Source of the DNA: Flavobacteriales bacterium | Lineage (GTDB): Bacteria > Bacteroidota > Bacteroidia > Flavobacteriales_D > Crocinitomicaceae | Length of the DNA: 51,422 bases | Reading direction: 5' to 3' | Assembly (NCBI GenBank): GCA_022361195.1 | Contig: JAKSBJ010000058.1 | Coordinates: forward strand, 1-51,422 | Shown here: piece by piece, positions 50,065 to 51,422 of the stretch | How the letters are laid out: each line of letters opens with the position of its first letter | Position numbering within the stretch: the stretch's first letter is position 1 | Notes under the pieces: generated by a model | Databases searched by the model: none | What the model saw: only the letters and a program-made list of their open reading frames with translations | What the model was told of the DNA's origin: nothing | Program-made: the position numbers and the translations under genes

Positions 50065-50754
50065 TTATTCCTCTTCTTTCTTCTCTTCCTCAGCTGGAGC
50101 TTCTTCAGCGGCAGGCTCTTCAGCCGGAGCTTCCTCAGCGGCAGGCTCTTCAGCTGGAGCTTCCTCAGCAGCAGGCTCTTCAGCTGGAGCTTCCTCAGCA
50201 GCAGGCTCTTCAGCCGGAGCTTCTTCAGCAGCAGGCTCTTCAGCTGGAGCTTCCTCAGTAGCAGGCTCTTCAGCAGCTTCTTCAACAGGAGCCTCTTCAG
50301 CTGTTTTAGCAGCAACTTCCTTCGCTCTTGCTTCTTTTTGTTCTGTTTCTTTAGCTAATTGAGCTGCAACAGCATCAGCTTTTGCTTTCGCAATGTCATC
50401 TGCTTTTCCAGTAATCTTAGCTTCTTTTTCTTTCATCCATGCTTCAAACTTCTTGTCAGCATCAGCTTGACTTAAAGCTCCTTTAGCAACTCCCTTATCT
50501 AAATGATTCTTCAACATTACTCCTTTGTAAGAAAGGATAGCTCTAGCAGTGTCAGTAGGTTGTGCACCTGCTTGTAACCAATACAAAGCTCTGTCAAATT
50601 TCAAATCGATAGTGGCTGGATTAGTGTTAGGATTGTACGTTCCGATTTTTTCAATGAATCGTCCGTCTCTTTTTGCACGGCTATCAGCAGCTACTATGTG
50701 ATAAAAGGCTGCTTTTTTCTTACCATGTCTTTGTAATCTAATCTTTGTAGGCAT
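50065..50754 (-). CDS. rpsP: 30S ribosomal protein S16 with long acidic repeat tail
   Basis: 229 residues. Residues 1-80 are the S16 core ([21 protein letters not shown], 6-26, and [21 protein letters not shown]). Residues about 80-150 form a helical extension typical of Bacteroidota S16, and from about 155 a tail of tandem [10 protein letters not shown] units ends in EEKKEEE. The core is normal; most bacterial S16 proteins have under 100 residues. It heads the rpsP-rimM-trmN6 operon and has a clear promoter upstream. Confidence 0.95.
   Translation of the reverse strand: MPTKIRLQRHGKKKAAFYHIVAADSRAKRDGRFIEKIGTYNPNTNPATIDLKFDRALYWLQAGAQPTDTARAILSYKGVMLKNHLDKGVAKGALSQADADKKFEAWMKEKEAKITGKADDIAKAKADAVAAQLAKETEQKEARAKEVAAKTAEEAPVEEAAEEPATEEAPAEEPAAEEAPAEEPAAEEAPAEEPAAEEAPAEEPAAEEAPAEEPAAEEAPAEEEKKEEE
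50100..50275 (-). repeat. 30-bp tandem repeat inside rpsP (AEEP tail)
   Basis: About five to six copies of a 30-bp unit that encodes ten residues ([10 protein letters not shown]); each copy holds GGCTCTTCAGC at 30-bp spacing from about 50113 to 50263. Copies differ by single C/T or A/G changes, mostly silent, so they have been diverging for some time. The number may vary between strains by slippage. Confidence 0.85.
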
Positions 50755-50768
50755 TTCGATTATAATTT

Positions 50769-50783
50769 GGAGTACGAAACTCC
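50769..50783 (-). promoter_or_regulatory. Leader hairpin 2 upstream of rpsP
   Basis: GGAGT and ACTCC arms (50769-50773 and 50779-50783) around a 5-nt loop, 15 bp before the ATG. It could mask or expose the translation start. Confidence 0.4.
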
Positions 50784-50800
50784 GGTTAATAATTTATTTA

Positions 50801-50816
50801 TCCGCTCTTTAGCGGA
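50801..50816 (-). promoter_or_regulatory. Leader hairpin 1 at the rpsP transcript start
   Basis: TCCGCT (50801-50806) and AGCGGA (50811-50816) around a 4-nt loop. From the position of the -7 box, the rpsP transcript would begin at or within a few bases of this stem. Confidence 0.45.
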
Positions 50817-50819
50817 GTG

Positions 50820-50850
50820 CAAAGATAGACATTTAAACAAGTTCAGCAAA
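50820..50850 (-). promoter_or_regulatory. Promoter of the rpsP-rimM-trmN6 operon
   Basis: Minus strand: -33 TTTG (50850-50847), 19-nt spacer, -7 TATCTTTG (50827-50820). This is a textbook Bacteroidota promoter, the best in the window. The leader to the ATG at 50754 is about 60 nt. Confidence 0.8.
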
Positions 50851-50857
50851 GATAAGC

Positions 50858-51422
50858 TTAAAATTTATGTGCAATGTGCGGAGAGCGCTGAATTATGGGT
50901 TCATCAGGAAAGGCTGATTTGTATTCTTCATAACGCTGCATGATTTCGGCAGGATACTTAAAAGTTTCTCTACCCCGGCAGTACCCATTTCGTACAACGG
51001 GATCTTTGTAGTATTTTGGGTTCGAGAGGTTGAGCATCATTTTAGCCACATTGTCATCCCATTTGTTTTTATCCAAATCGTATTTATCGCAGAGTGCTCT
51101 GGCGTCGTCAATATGCCCTCTACCACAGTTAAAGGTGGCGAGTGTAAACATTATGGCTTCATTTGTGTCCGGAACTTCCTCTAACCATTGATTGAAGTTT
51201 TTATTGAGTTTACGGCATCCAGCATGGATCTGAGCTTCAGGAGAGGAATTTTCGCTTATACCATATTGTTCAGCAGTTTCAGGCATAAACTGAAATATTC
51301 CGAAAGCACCTGCCCAGGAACGTTTCCATGTTTCAAATTTAGATTCCTGATAAATGATAGCTGAAACCAGACGCCAATCCCAGCCAATGAGTTCACTTTC
51401 TTTCTTGATTACATCATCATAA
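50858..51422 (-). CDS. Lytic transglycosylase (MltF-like), partial at right edge
   Basis: The frame is open to the right edge, so only the C-terminal ~187 residues are seen. The SLT domain is clear: YQESKFE with the catalytic Glu, then WAGAFGIFQFMPETAEQYGI, and further on TLATFNCGRGHIDDA. It cuts the peptidoglycan glycan chain, leaving 1,6-anhydro ends, in the periplasm. MltF members also carry an N-terminal substrate-binding-protein domain; that part would lie beyond the edge. It ends just upstream of the rpsP promoter. Confidence 0.88.
   Translation of the reverse strand, partial: YDDVIKKESELIGWDWRLVSAIIYQESKFETWKRSWAGAFGIFQFMPETAEQYGISENSSPEAQIHAGCRKLNKNFNQWLEEVPDTNEAIMFTLATFNCGRGHIDDARALCDKYDLDKNKWDDNVAKMMLNLSNPKYYKDPVVRNGYCRGRETFKYPAEIMQRYEEYKSAFPDEPIIQRSPHIAHKF

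Noticed and set aside
49995..50358. Leu/Gln-rich and Ser/Phe/Leu-rich open frames on the plus strand, and a Leu/Lys-rich frame on the minus strand
   Set aside because: They are shadows of the 30-bp repeat in rpsP; repeats that contain no stop in one frame stay open in others. Composition is not protein-like.

Overview
The window is AT-rich (my estimate is high-30s percent GC) and comes from the Bacteroidota, most likely a free-living, probably marine member of the Flavobacteriales. The reasons are type IX secretion (T9SS) C-terminal domains of both type A (33929-37900) and type B (38659-40227), MORN/YwqK proteins, a GSCFA protein, a CotH-type surface gene cluster, an S24/XRE regulator of the Bacteroidota kind, and several promoters with the Bacteroidota signature TTTG-N19-TAnnTTTG (clearest before rpsP). 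Strong Shine-Dalgarno sequences are almost absent. I see no rRNA, tRNA, insertion sequence, CRISPR array or prophage.

Layout. (1) 1-1778, minus: two tandem exported MORN-repeat proteins, the first cut by the left edge. (2) 1915-9621, plus: a tight cluster of rmlA, a small membrane protein, a CotH-type kinase, an O-antigen ligase/polymerase-like membrane protein, a second very divergent CotH-like protein with a beta-helix tail, and a membrane-tethered phosphoesterase with eroded motifs. A tiny membrane ORF and an LpxR-like lipid A deacylase follow. (3) 10817-15793, minus: membrane protein, plsC, priA, a four-helix-bundle protein and an outer-membrane barrel. (4) 15957-23391, plus: a barrel protein and radC, then a tightly overlapping run of wecB, a polysaccharide-deacetylase-like gene, a BtuF/BtuC/BtuD-type importer and GSCFA. 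(5) 23388-33629, minus: DUF1573 protein, dinB, a YfiR-SpoIIE phosphatase, then small redox and regulatory genes (cupredoxin, AhpD-like, AraC regulator, DUF1348, cupin, sterol desaturase), a repeat-bearing unknown and a transglutaminase-like protein without its cysteine. (6) 33929-40796, minus: a large secreted M4 peptidase, a SiaC protein, and an ECF sigma factor beside a transmembrane anti-sigma-like protein ending in a T9SS type B domain. (7) 40989-45808, plus: mdh, PhoX-like and small lipoproteins, an orphan ABC ATPase and an S24 regulator. (8) 45805-51422, minus: unknown secreted protein, TetR-regulated ABC exporter with two clear operators, the rpsP-rimM-trmN6 operon, and a lytic transglycosylase cut by the right edge.

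How they fit together. Much of the window serves the cell envelope: nucleotide-sugar supply (rmlA, wecB), polymer ligation or polymerisation, lipid A and phospholipid modification (LpxR, PlsC), peptidoglycan turnover and T9SS cargo. The two stretches most likely to hide undescribed biology are the double-CotH/ligase/phosphoesterase cluster (1915-9621) and the sigma/anti-sigma pair (38659-40796), in which a secretion-type domain sits on an inner-membrane protein and may couple transcription to T9SS status.
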